64,000 nt of DNA, taken from positions 248,001-312,000 of the forward strand of contig NZ_CP059220.1 in NCBI RefSeq assembly GCF_014252435.1. The letters are read 5' to 3'. Position 1 is the first letter of the stretch, and each line of letters starts with the position of its first letter. This DNA is from Blattabacterium cuenoti. Its GTDB lineage: Bacteria > Bacteroidota > Bacteroidia > Flavobacteriales > Blattabacteriaceae. The notes below the pieces were generated by a model that saw only the letters and a program-made list of their open reading frames with translations, was not told the DNA's origin and did no database searches. Positions 19,020 through 28,419 of the stretch are shown here, one piece after another. A program made the translations under genes and the position numbers.

Positions 19020-19679
19020 ATGCGTATAGATATTGTTTGTGTCAAACCAGAAATTCTTTCTAGTCCATTTTATCATTCAGTTATAAAAAAAGCAATCAAT
19101 AAAGGATATATCGATATCATTATTCATGATCTTAAAGAATATGGATTAGGGAAATATAAAAAAATAGATGATTATCCTTATGGAGGTGGATCTGGTATGG
19201 TTATTAGAATAGAACCAGTTGATCAATGCTTTTCTAAACTATTATCAAAAAGAAATTATGATGAAATAATTTTTATGACTCCAGACGGTGATCTATTTTC
19301 GCAAAAATATGCAAAATATTTAATCAAAAAGAAAAATATTATCATTCTATGTGGACGCTACAAAGGAATTGACCAAAGGATTCGAGATCATTTGATTTCT
19401 AAAGAAATTTCTATTGGAAAATACATTTTATCTGGAGGAGAATTAGCTTCTGCCATTTTAGTTGATACTTTAGTGAGATTATTACCTGGAGTGATTAAAA
19501 ATAAAGAATCTATTCTTACAGATTCATTCCAAAAAGAATCTAATTTTATATCTCCTCCCATTTATACTCGTCCAGTCATTTATAAAGGATGGAAAGTTCC
19601 AAACATACTTTTATCGGGACACCATAAGAAAATCAAACATTGGTTAGAAGAAATGGAACAATTACAAAAAATCAAATAA
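19020..19679 (+). CDS. trmD: tRNA (guanine-N1)-methyltransferase
   Basis: TrmD methylates G37 of tRNAs reading CNN codons, which prevents frameshifting. The 219-residue product has the family opening MRIDIVCVKPEIL, the DDYPYGGGSGMV motif (about residues 55-66), the SAM-binding knot ILCGRYKGIDQR (about 109-120) and YILSGGELAS (about 136-145). Normal length. It follows der divergently and is separated from gyrB by a ~250-base spacer with a perfect 8-bp dyad. Confidence 0.96.
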   Translation: MRIDIVCVKPEILSSPFYHSVIKKAINKGYIDIIIHDLKEYGLGKYKKIDDYPYGGGSGMVIRIEPVDQCFSKLLSKRNYDEIIFMTPDGDLFSQKYAKYLIKKKNIIILCGRYKGIDQRIRDHLISKEISIGKYILSGGELASAILVDTLVRLLPGVIKNKESILTDSFQKESNFISPPIYTRPVIYKGWKVPNILLSGHHKKIKHWLEEMEQLQKIK

Positions 19680-19699
19680 TTTGTTTCCAAAAACTGTTG

Positions 19700-19726
19700 A
19701 TCATACATTGTTTCATATTGTATGAT
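19700..19726. terminator. 8-bp perfect dyad downstream of trmD
   Basis: ATCATACA (19700-19707) pairs perfectly with TGTATGAT (19719-19726) with an 11-base loop, 21 bases after the trmD stop. Its place at the end of trmD and ahead of the gyrB promoter region suits a transcription end. No uridine tract follows directly, so it could also be an operator-like dyad for gyrB. Confidence 0.3.
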
Positions 19727-19879
19727 ATAATTTGATTTACTTTTTTCATATCAAGGTATTTTTACCGTAAAATTGTATACATTTTTTATAAAAATGATTG
19801 ATTTTTATAAAAAAAATGCTTTTTTACAACATTTTTTTCTTATAAGAAAATATTAATATCAAAATATTTTTTCTATATT

Positions 19880-19887
19880 TAGATTTG
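19880..19887 (+). promoter_or_regulatory. Candidate Bacteroidota -7 promoter element for gyrB
   Basis: TAGATTTG matches the Bacteroidota -7 consensus TAnnTTTG. It lies 46 bases ahead of the gyrB ATG at 19933. The in-frame TTG at 19885 falls inside this element, which argues for the ATG as the real start. No clear -33 TTG was found at the expected distance, so confidence is limited. Confidence 0.4.
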
Positions 19888-19932
19888 TTTCATAAATTTT
19901 TAGAAGAAAAAAACTCTAAAAAATTGTATTTG

Positions 19933-21876
19933 ATGATTAAACAAAATAATAAAAATACTGATCCAAATTATACAGCAGATAGTATTCAATCTTTAGAAGG
20001 AATAGAACATATCAGGTTAAGACCTTCTATGTATATTGGAGATGTTGGAATTAGAGGATTACATCATTTAGTGTACGAAGTAATTGATAATTCAGTTGAT
20101 GAATCTTTAGCTGGTTTTTGTAATAAAATATGGGTTACGATCGGAAAAGACGGATATATAACAGTACTTGATAATGGAAGGGGTATTCCAATTGATATCC
20201 ACAAAAAAGAAGGAATATCTGCTTTAGAAGTAGTGATGACTAAAATCGGAGCAGGAGGAAAATTTGACAAAAATTCTTATAAAATATCGGGTGGATTACA
20301 TGGAGTAGGAATTTCTTGTGTAAATGCTCTGTCCCAAAAACTTATAGTCACCATATATCGTGATAGAAAGATTTATAGACAAGAGTATTTGAAAGGAAAA
20401 GCAGTTTATCCTGTAAAATTATTAGGTAAAACGGATATGCGAGGAACAAAAATTCATTATATAGTAGATCATGATATTTTTCAATATACAAAATATAAAT
20501 TTGAAATTATAGCTAATAGGTTAAAAGAGCTTTCTTTTTTAAACAAAGGATTACATCTATTTTTGATAGATGAAAAAAATTATACAAAAAAACATTTTTT
20601 TTCAAAAAATGGATTAAAAGAATACTTACTTATTTTAAATAAAAATCAAAACCCTTTAACAAGGGATACTCTTTTTATTGAGGGAGAAAAGAATAACACT
20701 AGAGTAGAAGTCGCTATGTTATATAATTCTTCTTTTCAAGAAAAAATTTATTCTTATGTGAATAATATTAATACTTTTGAAGGAGGAACTCACATTACTG
20801 GATTTAGAAGATCCTTAACAAGGACATTAAAAAAATATACAGAAAGTTATAGTCGATTTTCTCATAATAAAGAGAAAATAGAATTTACAGGAGATGATTT
20901 TAGAGAAGGTCTAACAGCTATTGTTTCTGTTCGTATCACACATCCTCAATTTGAAGGACAAACGAAAACTAAATTAAGTAATCATGAAGTAGGTGGTGTA
21001 GTAGATAAAATTGTAGGAAAAGCATTTCACATTTTTTTAGAAGAACATCCAAGTGATAGAAAAAAAATTATTGATAAAATTATTCTATCCGCCAAAGCGC
21101 GTCAAGCTGCAAGAAAAGCTCGCGAATTAATACAAAAAAAAAATCCCCTAGTTAATAGTATATTACCTGGAAAACTTTCCGATTGTTCTTCAAATAATCC
21201 AGAACATTGTGAAATATATTTGGTAGAAGGAGATTCTGCAGGAGGTACGGCAAAACAAGGTAGAGATAGAAAATTTCAAGCAATTTTACCACTACGAGGT
21301 AAAATACTCAATGTAGAAAAATCGGTTCAATATAAAATATTTGAAAATGAAGAAATAAAAAATATATTTACTTCTTTAGGTGTTACTATTGGAACGGATG
21401 AATATCAAAAAGTTTTAAACGTTCAAAAACTTAGATATAACAAGATTATTATTATGACCGATGCAGATATAGATGGAAGTCATATTGCTACTTTAATATT
21501 AACTCTTTTTTTTCGTTATATGAGACCCCTCATAGAAAATGGACATATTTATATAGCAACACCTCCACTATACTTTATTCGAAAAGGACCCCACCATCAA
21601 TACGCTTGGAATGAAAAAGAAAGAAATCATATCATTGATCAATTTGGGGGCGATAGAAAATTGATGAACATACAACGTTATAAAGGGTTAGGAGAAATGA
21701 ATGCAGATCAACTTTGGGAAACGACAATGAATCCAAAAAAAAGAACTCTACGTAAGGTTCATATAGAAAATTATTCCAAAGCGGATAAAACGTTTTCTAT
21801 TCTTATGGGTGATGAAGTTCCACCACGAAGACATTTTATAGAAAAAAATGCAATTTATGCAAATATAGATGTTTAA
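19933..21876 (+). CDS. gyrB: DNA gyrase subunit B
   Basis: GyrB provides the ATPase and TOPRIM halves of DNA gyrase, which introduces negative supercoils. The 647-residue product has the GHKL ATPase motifs (EVIDNSVDE near residue 50, LDNGRGIP near 82, GGLHGVGISCVNALS near 122), the transducer domain, and TOPRIM EGDSAGGTAKQGRD (about 433-446) and DADIDGSHI. The C-terminal QRYKGLGEMNADQLWETTM motif is present. The ATG at 19933 is preferred to an upstream TTG because the conserved part starts soon after. uppP follows by 11 bases. Confidence 0.97.
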   Translation: MIKQNNKNTDPNYTADSIQSLEGIEHIRLRPSMYIGDVGIRGLHHLVYEVIDNSVDESLAGFCNKIWVTIGKDGYITVLDNGRGIPIDIHKKEGISALEVVMTKIGAGGKFDKNSYKISGGLHGVGISCVNALSQKLIVTIYRDRKIYRQEYLKGKAVYPVKLLGKTDMRGTKIHYIVDHDIFQYTKYKFEIIANRLKELSFLNKGLHLFLIDEKNYTKKHFFSKNGLKEYLLILNKNQNPLTRDTLFIEGEKNNTRVEVAMLYNSSFQEKIYSYVNNINTFEGGTHITGFRRSLTRTLKKYTESYSRFSHNKEKIEFTGDDFREGLTAIVSVRITHPQFEGQTKTKLSNHEVGGVVDKIVGKAFHIFLEEHPSDRKKIIDKIILSAKARQAARKARELIQKKNPLVNSILPGKLSDCSSNNPEHCEIYLVEGDSAGGTAKQGRDRKFQAILPLRGKILNVEKSVQYKIFENEEIKNIFTSLGVTIGTDEYQKVLNVQKLRYNKIIIMTDADIDGSHIATLILTLFFRYMRPLIENGHIYIATPPLYFIRKGPHHQYAWNEKERNHIIDQFGGDRKLMNIQRYKGLGEMNADQLWETTMNPKKRTLRKVHIENYSKADKTFSILMGDEVPPRRHFIEKNAIYANIDV

Positions 21877-21887
21877 CATTGGTTTCC

Positions 21888-22688
21888 ATGAATTATATTC
21901 AATCAGTTATATTAGGTGTTATTGAAGGAATAACGGAGTTTTTTCCTATTTCTTCTACAGGTCATATGATTATTGCTGCTTATTTGATGAGAATATTAGA
22001 TGATAGAATCACGAATTTATTCCTTACTTCTGTTCAAATTGGATCCATTTTATCGATCATATTTTTATATAGAAAAAAAATTTTTTTTCAAAAATTTAAT
22101 TTTTACTTCAAAATTTTTATTTCTAGTTTTCCTATATGTATTTTAGGTTTTTTAGTTCAAAAAAAAACCGATATATTTTTTGATAATCCATTAATAGTTG
22201 CTATATCTCTTTTTATAGGAGGTCTCATCATTTTACAATCTGAAAATTTGTATGAAAAAAACATTTTGGATAAAACCACCCATATTACTTATTACAAAGC
22301 TTTTATAATTGGATTATTTCAATGTATTTCTTTAATACCAGGTACTTCTAGAAGTGCTTCCACTATTATATCTTGTATGTTACAAAATATTAACAGAATA
22401 GCATCTATCGAATTTTCTTTTTTTTTATCTATTCCGGTTATTATTATTGCTACATGTAAGAAATTATTTGATTATTATTATTCAATGGATTTTTATTTTT
22501 TTTTCAAAGAAATGAAATTTTTATTATTAGGTAATACGATATCTTTTTTTACATCCATTATGTCCGTAAAATATTGTATGAAATATTTAAAAAATCATAG
22601 TTTTAGATTATTTGGATATTATAGAATTTTTCTAAGTATCATTTTTTTGATGATACATTATTTGGTTCAACCTATTCAAAAATTTTGA
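21888..22688 (+). CDS. uppP: Undecaprenyl-diphosphatase (BacA type)
   Basis: UppP dephosphorylates undecaprenyl-PP so the lipid carrier can be reused for peptidoglycan. The 266-residue product starts MNYIQSVILGVIEG and has motif EGITEFFPISSTGHMI (about residues 13-28) and the catalytic PGTSRSASTI (about 153-162), with about seven membrane helices. A TTG at 21879 is possible but adds nothing conserved. Its stop overlaps the truB TTG start (TTGA), so the two are likely coupled. Confidence 0.95.
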   Translation: MNYIQSVILGVIEGITEFFPISSTGHMIIAAYLMRILDDRITNLFLTSVQIGSILSIIFLYRKKIFFQKFNFYFKIFISSFPICILGFLVQKKTDIFFDNPLIVAISLFIGGLIILQSENLYEKNILDKTTHITYYKAFIIGLFQCISLIPGTSRSASTIISCMLQNINRIASIEFSFFLSIPVIIIATCKKLFDYYYSMDFYFFFKEMKFLLLGNTISFFTSIMSVKYCMKYLKNHSFRLFGYYRIFLSIIFLMIHYLVQPIQKF

Positions 22689-23398
22689 TAGAATTTTTAT
22701 CAGAAATCCAAGATGGACAAATAATTCTAATCGATAAACCATGGGGTTGGACATCTTTTCATGTTGTGAAAACAATTAAAAAATATATCCATAATATTCA
22801 TAGAATAAAAAAAGTACTCAAAATTGGACATGCTGGGACTTTAGATCCTCTTGCTACAGGATTATTAATTATCCTTATTGGTCCGTGTACTAAAAAAATG
22901 AATATTATTCAAAATTATAAAAAATGTTATACAGGTATCATTAAATTAGGATGCGAAACTTCATCTTATGATTCCGAAACTGAAGAATATAATTTTTCGT
23001 CCTTTTCACATATCACTCCTAAATTGATTCAGGAAACATCTAATCAATTTATAGGAAGAATTCAACAATATCCTCCTTATTTTTCTGCTTTAAAAAAGAA
23101 AGGAAAAAAATTTTATGAATATTCCAGAAATGGGGAAAAAATGGATTTTATACAATCTAGATGTATAGAAATTGATAAATTTCATATTTTAAAAATCAGT
23201 ATTCCATATATAAAATTTTTCATCCAATGTGGAAAAGGGACTTATATTCGATCTATAGCTAAAGATTTTGGAATTGCTCTAGAAAGTCGAAGTTATTTGC
23301 TTTCTCTAAGAAGAGAAAGTATAGGTCATTTTTCAATAAATAGTAGTTATAACATCAACCAAATCATTCATTTTCTTGTGAATAAAAAAAAATTATAA
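22685..23398 (+). CDS. truB: tRNA pseudouridine(55) synthase TruB
   Basis: TruB makes pseudouridine 55 in the T-loop of most tRNAs. The 237-residue product has LIDKPWGWTSFHVV near the start, the catalytic HAGTLDPLATGLL (about residues 51-63, aspartate nucleophile), RIQQYPPYFSALKKKGKKFYEYSR (about 120-143) and CGKGTYIRSIAKDFG (about 181-195). No ATG lies between the frame opening and the first conserved block, so the TTG at 22685, overlapping the uppP stop, is the likely start. It converges with rpsP. Confidence 0.95.
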   Translation: MIEFLSEIQDGQIILIDKPWGWTSFHVVKTIKKYIHNIHRIKKVLKIGHAGTLDPLATGLLIILIGPCTKKMNIIQNYKKCYTGIIKLGCETSSYDSETEEYNFSSFSHITPKLIQETSNQFIGRIQQYPPYFSALKKKGKKFYEYSRNGEKMDFIQSRCIEIDKFHILKISIPYIKFFIQCGKGTYIRSIAKDFGIALESRSYLLSLRRESIGHFSINSSYNINQIIHFLVNKKKL

Positions 23399-23415
23399 TG
23401 AATTTTTATATAAGA

Positions 23416-23754
23416 TTAAATTTTATATTTTTTATACCAAACATCAAATTTTTTATGAGCTTCTTCATGAGTAAATGCTCCTTTTTTTACGCCTTCTAAT
23501 AAATGTTTTTGAAGTAGTACTCCCTTTTTGGAAAAAATAGATTTGACCGTATTTGTAGGTTGAGCTCCTTTCATTAACCAAGAGATCGCACTTTTTATTT
23601 TTAATACCGTTGAAGGTGGATTTGTATGAGGATTATAATTTCCTATTTTTTCAATAAATTTTCCATCTCGTGGAGAACGAGAATCCGTTACAATGATATG
23701 ATAAATAGGTTTATGTTTTTTTCCAATTCTTTGTAAACGTATTTTAACTGACAT
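23416..23754 (-). CDS. rpsP: 30S ribosomal protein S16
   Basis: S16 is a small-subunit assembly protein. The 112-residue product has the family opening [42 protein letters not shown] (spread over residues 1-42), then the [16 protein letters not shown] segment, and a short lysine-rich tail shorter than in free-living Bacteroidota, where S16 often carries a long alanine/lysine extension (recalled). It is alone on the minus strand between truB and tRNA-Gln. Confidence 0.96.
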   Translation of the reverse strand: MSVKIRLQRIGKKHKPIYHIIVTDSRSPRDGKFIEKIGNYNPHTNPPSTVLKIKSAISWLMKGAQPTNTVKSIFSKKGVLLQKHLLEGVKKGAFTHEEAHKKFDVWYKKYKI

Positions 23755-23868
23755 AATTTATAAAAGTTTTGAATGATCAAAAAATGATTAAAGTTCATAA
23801 AGCAATCCAAATTTAGATATAATTATCATGTTTTTGAAAAAAAATGGTATATATTTACATTTTTCATA

Positions 23869-23937
23869 GACCCGTTGTGTAACGGTAGCACAGCAGATTT
23901 TGGTTCTGTTAGTTGGGGTTCGAGTCCCTACGGGTCT
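23869..23937 (+). tRNA. tRNA-Gln (anticodon TTG)
   Basis: Cloverleaf read by eye: acceptor GACCCGT (23869-23875) pairs with ACGGGTC (23930-23936), followed by a discriminator T. Anticodon stem GCAGA/TCTGT with loop TTTTGGT gives anticodon TTG at 23900-23902. The T arm carries GGTTCGAGTCC. The 3' CCA is not encoded and must be added by CCA transferase. It lies 55 bases ahead of the symporter gene. Confidence 0.93.
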
Positions 23938-23991
23938 GTTGCTTGCTTTTTTTGAATACTTTTTTTTTGGAGATATATCGAATTTTATAAA

Positions 23992-25389
23992 ATGAGTATT
24001 GAAATGAATATAAAGAAAGAAACAATTTTATTTATTGCTTTTATTAGTGTTTGTACTTATATATTTCTTCATATTTTCAGGGATTTTCTAGAACTAAATC
24101 AGTTCAGTCTTTGCATATTTAGATATCTAGTTATATCTTTTTTTATTTTATATGCTATACTAAAAAAAGATTTAACTACTTGGATTTTAATATCCATGAT
24201 GATAGGAATAGAATTGGGATTAGACCAACCCAAGATCGCAGTAGAATTACGTTTTTTATCTCAAATATTTTTGAGATTGATCAAAACGATCATAGCTCCT
24301 ATCTTATTTTCAACTTTAGTAGTTGGAATAGCAAGTCATTCTAATATTAAACAGCTAGGTAATATGGGATGGAAGTCTTTATTATATTTTGAAATAGTAA
24401 CGACTTTAGCTTTATTTGTTGGACTTATTGCTATTAATATATCTCAAGCTGGAGTAGGAATTGTCATTCCTTCAGGAATAACAGAACAAATTCTTCCTAA
24501 AGTACACAAAACATCTTGGCAAGATACGATTATTCATGTTTTTCCAGAAAATTTGATAAAATCCATATATCATGGAGATGTTTTATCTATTGTTCTATTT
24601 TCCGTTATATTCGGAACGTCTATGGTTTTTTTAGATGAAAAAAAGAGGAATCCTATTTTAACATTTGCAGAAAGCCTGTCAGAAATTATGTTTAAATTCA
24701 CAAAAATCATCATGTATTTTGCTCCAATAGGAGTAGGATCTGCTATAGCCTATACAGTAGGTAACATGGGATTAGATGTCTTGTTCAATTTATTTCAATT
24801 ATTGTTAACTCTTTATCTAGCTTTATTTATTTTTTTATTAGTTGTTTTTTTACCTATTCTTTTATGGATAAAAGTTCCATTGAAAGGTTTTATCAAAGCA
24901 TTATCTGAACCGGTTTCATTAGCTTTTGCTACTACAAGTTCCGAATCTGCATTACCTATACTTATGGAAAATTTAGAAAAACTAGGAGTTCCGAAAAAAA
25001 TTGTTGCTTTTGTTATTCCTACAGGATATAGTTTTAATTTAGATGGGACTACTTTATATTTATCTTTATCTACTGTTTTTGTGGCACAGGCTTCTGGAAT
25101 ACCGTTGAGCTTAAGTCAGCAAATATTTATTGGATTAACTTTAATTTTAACTAGCAAAGGAGTAGCGGGAGTGCCTCGAGCTTCTTTAGTCATTCTTTTA
25201 GGTACTGTAGCTACTTTTGGATTACCTAACTGGCCCATATTAGCTATTGTCGGTATTGATGAATTAATGGATATGGCTAGAACGACTGTTAATGTGATAG
25301 GTAATGGATTAGCTAGTTGTGTCATAGCTCGTTCTGAAGGAGAATTAGATGATAAAAAAATGTTAGATTATATAAAAAAAGATTTGTAA
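23992..25389 (+). CDS. gltP: Glutamate/aspartate:cation symporter (DAACS family)
   Basis: The family takes up acidic amino acids or dicarboxylates with Na+ or H+. The 465-residue product has an added N-terminal membrane segment pair, then the DAACS core starting LRLIKTIIAPILFSTLV (about residues 100-116). The serine-rich re-entrant motif ATTSSESALPILMENL lies near 312-327 and the substrate/cation site PTGYSFNLDGTTLYLSLSTVF near 344-364. For an endosymbiont making amino acids, importing host glutamate or aspartate as nitrogen donor is a reasonable role; that is inference. The stop abuts the TTG of mvaD. Confidence 0.92.
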   Translation: MSIEMNIKKETILFIAFISVCTYIFLHIFRDFLELNQFSLCIFRYLVISFFILYAILKKDLTTWILISMMIGIELGLDQPKIAVELRFLSQIFLRLIKTIIAPILFSTLVVGIASHSNIKQLGNMGWKSLLYFEIVTTLALFVGLIAINISQAGVGIVIPSGITEQILPKVHKTSWQDTIIHVFPENLIKSIYHGDVLSIVLFSVIFGTSMVFLDEKKRNPILTFAESLSEIMFKFTKIIMYFAPIGVGSAIAYTVGNMGLDVLFNLFQLLLTLYLALFIFLLVVFLPILLWIKVPLKGFIKALSEPVSLAFATTSSESALPILMENLEKLGVPKKIVAFVIPTGYSFNLDGTTLYLSLSTVFVAQASGIPLSLSQQIFIGLTLILTSKGVAGVPRASLVILLGTVATFGLPNWPILAIVGIDELMDMARTTVNVIGNGLASCVIARSEGELDDKKMLDYIKKDL

Positions 25390-26472
25390 TTGATTTTGAA
25401 TTCGGAAAATAATGGTTTCTTTTTTAGCAAAAAAAAATATTTCATAGAATCAAATGGAACAGTTACAAAAAAAAGCCATTCTAATATAGCTTTGATCAAA
25501 TATTGGGGAAAACATACAAAAGAAATTCAAATACCTTTGAATTCATCCATTAGTTATTCACTTGAACAAGTTTATACCGTGACACGGCTTATTTATTATA
25601 TGAAAAAAAAAAAATCCAAAAATTTTTCTTTAAAAATTTTCCTATCCGGAGAAAAAAAAAATATTTTTCTTCAAAAAATTCGAAATTTTTTTCATAGAAT
25701 TGCATATTATTGTTCTTATTTACAAGATTACAATTTTATCATAGAAACCCATAATACTTTTCCCCATAGTTGTGGAATAGCTTCTTCTGCATCGTCTATT
25801 AGTGCTTTGTCATTATGTATCATGGAAATTGAAAAAAAATTGGGGTCTTTTTTGACAAAAGAATTTTTTTTCAAAAAAGCTTCTTTTTTGTCCAGATTAG
25901 GTTCTGGTAGTGCTTGTCGATCTATTTATTCTGGATTAGTTGTTTGGGGATATCATAAATATATAAAAGGAAGTAGTAATCTTTATTCTATCAGATATCC
26001 ATATCAAGTACATCCTATTTTTACAAAAATGTTAGATACTATATTAATAGTAGATGAAAAACCAAAAAAAATTCTGAGTTCAAAAGGACATCAATTAATG
26101 AATCGTCATCCTTATGCAAAAGAAAGGTTTAAATATGCTAATCAAAATATGAATCGTATGATATCAATATTAAAAACTGGAGATTTACCAGAATTTGGCA
26201 AGTTAGTAGAATATGAATCATTAACACTTCATGCAATGATGATGACATCAAATCCATATTATTTATGTATGAAACCAAATACTTTAAGCGTTATTCATAC
26301 TTTATGGGATTTCAGAATAGAAAGCAAAAAAAATATTTATTTTAGTCTTGATGCGGGAGCTAATGTCCATTTATTATACCCTATTCAAGAAAAAACATCC
26401 ATATCAAAATGGATTAATAGCGATCTTTTATCTTACTGTAAACAAATTATTACAAGCTTTTGTATTTATTAG
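25390..26472 (+). CDS. mvaD: Diphosphomevalonate decarboxylase
   Basis: MvaD makes isopentenyl diphosphate from mevalonate diphosphate, so isoprenoids (including the undecaprenyl carrier recycled by uppP) come from the mevalonate route. The 360-residue GHMP-kinase-fold product has SNIALIKYWGK (about residues 31-41), the ATP loop HSCGIASSASSISAL (about 125-139), and LDAGANVHLL near 320. No ATG lies ahead of the conserved block; the TTG at 25390, directly after the symporter stop, or the TTG two codons later, is the likely start. tRNA-His follows 19 bases downstream. Confidence 0.93.
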   Translation: MILNSENNGFFFSKKKYFIESNGTVTKKSHSNIALIKYWGKHTKEIQIPLNSSISYSLEQVYTVTRLIYYMKKKKSKNFSLKIFLSGEKKNIFLQKIRNFFHRIAYYCSYLQDYNFIIETHNTFPHSCGIASSASSISALSLCIMEIEKKLGSFLTKEFFFKKASFLSRLGSGSACRSIYSGLVVWGYHKYIKGSSNLYSIRYPYQVHPIFTKMLDTILIVDEKPKKILSSKGHQLMNRHPYAKERFKYANQNMNRMISILKTGDLPEFGKLVEYESLTLHAMMMTSNPYYLCMKPNTLSVIHTLWDFRIESKKNIYFSLDAGANVHLLYPIQEKTSISKWINSDLLSYCKQIITSFCIY

Positions 26473-26491
26473 TTATATTTGTATGATTCAT

Positions 26492-26567
26492 GGTGGACGT
26501 AGCTCAGTTGGTTTAGAGCATCAGATTGTGGTTCTGAGGGGCGCCGGTTCGAATCCGGTCGTTCACC
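26492..26567 (+). tRNA. tRNA-His (anticodon GTG)
   Basis: Acceptor GTGGACG (26493-26499) pairs with CGTTCAC (26560-26566); an extra G at 26492 opposite C at 26567 gives the G-1:C73 pair specific to tRNA-His. Anticodon stem TCAGA/TCTGA with loop TTGTGGT gives anticodon GTG at 26528-26530. The T arm has GGTTCGAATCC. No encoded CCA. It lies between mvaD and the convergent aspC. Confidence 0.95.
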
Positions 26568-26587
26568 CTTCGATTTTTTTTAGAAAT

Positions 26588-27781
26588 CTAAATATTTAAT
26601 GTGGATTTAATTCTTGTAAAAGCTTCGATTATTTTATCCTCTGATGATGCATAGGAAATTCGTAAAAAATTATCATTACCAAAAGCACTTCCACTGACAG
26701 TCGCTACTTGACTTTGATCAAGTAACAATTCAGATAATTCATCTGCATTATGAATACGTTTTCCATGTAACGTTTTTCCAAAAAAATAGGATACATTTGG
26801 AAAAATATAAAAAGCTCCTTTAGGTTTATTAAATTCGAATCCATGTATTTCCTTCATCATATCTAATACTAGATTTCTTCTTTTTTTAAATTCTATAATC
26901 ATATATTTTATTTTACTTGGACAAGATTTTAATGCAGATACAGCGGCTCTTTGTGCTATAGAATTTGTACAAGATGTCATTTGACCCTGTATTTTATCAC
27001 AAGAATTCACTATCCATTCTGGAGCTCCAATATACCCAATTCTCCATCCAGTCATTGAAAATGATTTCGATAATCCATTGACTGTTATGACTTGAGGATA
27101 TATATCTGAAAATATTCCAATACTAGTAGGATGTTTTTTATCATAATGGATATGTTCATAAATTTCATCGGATAAAACCATGATATTCGGATATTTTTGT
27201 AAAATTTTAGATAGTTCTTTCAATTCTTGATAAGAATATACACTTCCTGTAGGATTACATGGGGTACTCAAAATGAATAATTTTGTTTTATTTGTTATCG
27301 ACTTTTCTAATTGTTCTGGTTGAATTTTAAAATGATGATCCATACTTGTTTGAATGATAACGGGAATCGATTCACAAAATTTTACCATTTGAAAATAACT
27401 AACCCAATAAGGAGATGGAATGATCACTTCATCATTTTTATTAAGTAAAGATAACAAAACATTCATAATAGATTGTTTTGCTCCAGTCGATACTATAATT
27501 TGAGAAGGGTTATATCTTAAATTATTATCACGATAAAATTTTTCGCATATAACTTCTTTCAAATCTGAATATCCAGAAACTGGTGTATAATAGTGATATC
27601 CATCATCTATAGCTTTTTTAGATGCATTTAAAACAAAATCAGGTGGCAAAAAATCAGGTTCTCCTAAACTTAAATTAATAATATCATATCCTTTACTTTT
27701 TAAATATCGAGCTTTTGCTGACATAGATATTGTTTGTGAATATGATAGGTTTTGTAAACGATGGGACAATCTATTTTTCAT
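26588..27781 (-). CDS. aspC: Aspartate aminotransferase, class I/II PLP enzyme
   Basis: The enzyme exchanges amino groups between aspartate/glutamate and oxo acids. The 397-residue product is of the bacterial AAT-I-gamma type: INLSLGEPDFLPPDF near residue 35, YYTPVSGYSDLKEVI, the NPTGS loop near 173, DEIYEHIHYD near 201, and the PLP lysine in GLSKSFSMTGWRIGY (about 233-247). In this genome it could also serve aromatic or branched-chain transamination. It is preceded by a good -7 promoter match at 27805-27812. Confidence 0.93.
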   Translation of the reverse strand: MKNRLSHRLQNLSYSQTISMSAKARYLKSKGYDIINLSLGEPDFLPPDFVLNASKKAIDDGYHYYTPVSGYSDLKEVICEKFYRDNNLRYNPSQIIVSTGAKQSIMNVLLSLLNKNDEVIIPSPYWVSYFQMVKFCESIPVIIQTSMDHHFKIQPEQLEKSITNKTKLFILSTPCNPTGSVYSYQELKELSKILQKYPNIMVLSDEIYEHIHYDKKHPTSIGIFSDIYPQVITVNGLSKSFSMTGWRIGYIGAPEWIVNSCDKIQGQMTSCTNSIAQRAAVSALKSCPSKIKYMIIEFKKRRNLVLDMMKEIHGFEFNKPKGAFYIFPNVSYFFGKTLHGKRIHNADELSELLLDQSQVATVSGSAFGNDNFLRISYASSEDKIIEAFTRIKSTLNI

Positions 27782-27804
27782 AGATAGAAAATTTGAAATG
27801 AATA

Positions 27805-27812
27805 CAAATCTA
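27805..27812 (-). promoter_or_regulatory. Candidate Bacteroidota -7 promoter element for aspC
   Basis: On the minus strand the bases read TAGATTTG, a full match to TAnnTTTG and identical to the element ahead of gyrB. It ends 24 bases from the aspC ATG, which predicts a short leader. No clear -33 TTG was seen at the expected distance upstream. Confidence 0.4.
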
Positions 27813-28419
27813 AATAAATTTAGAAATAAATTGATTTATATTTCCATTATGGAATAGATGAAAAAATATTATACCAATTAATTCAATCAAACAACTAATC
27901 TATGAAAAATGTTTGTATACATATTGTAATACATATATTAACGTTTGATAACATTGGATAATGTTTATCCAAAACATGTTTTTTTACATTTATGAATAGA
28001 AAAAGTATTGAAATATTTTTTTTGTATCATTGATGATGAAATTAGGAACATAGATGCCAATAGGTCCATTATCTATCACCTAAAATTAAATGTTGATTAG
28101 TAGATGATGTAGACAAAAATATTCAAATTGGACAACAAATCATATATCATATTCATTTTCAAAATACACATACTATTTGTATACAATAAGAATAAATTCA
28201 AAAAAAAATTATATTTTGGGAATACCATAGATATATCAACAATAATATACTATTCATAGTTGAATAACAATTTATTTTAAAAAAAAACAATTATAAAACT
28301 GAAAACGGATCATTATATTTTCAAGATGTCAACATAATTGTTGAAATGAATAGGATAAATCATGCAATTTTTTTGACACTAAATAAGTCATTTATATTTC
28401 CCATATTTAAAATAATAAT
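27813..28419. other. Gene-free spacer, probable eroded gene, not identified
   Basis: About 600 bases between divergent aspC and the amidohydrolase gene have stops in all six frames and no intact coding region. Short plus-strand stretches look protein-like, for example a piece at about 28034-28078 reading MMKLGT then, after a stop, MPIGPLSIT, and a piece around 28104-28190 reading VDDVDKNIQIGQQIIYHI. These look like scraps of one old gene broken by stops and shifts, but I could not name the family. No RNA gene pattern was recognised. Confidence 0.35.

Noticed and set aside
26348-26599. Plus-strand frame running over tRNA-His
   Set aside because: It covers the end of mvaD in another frame and a clear tRNA; not a protein gene.
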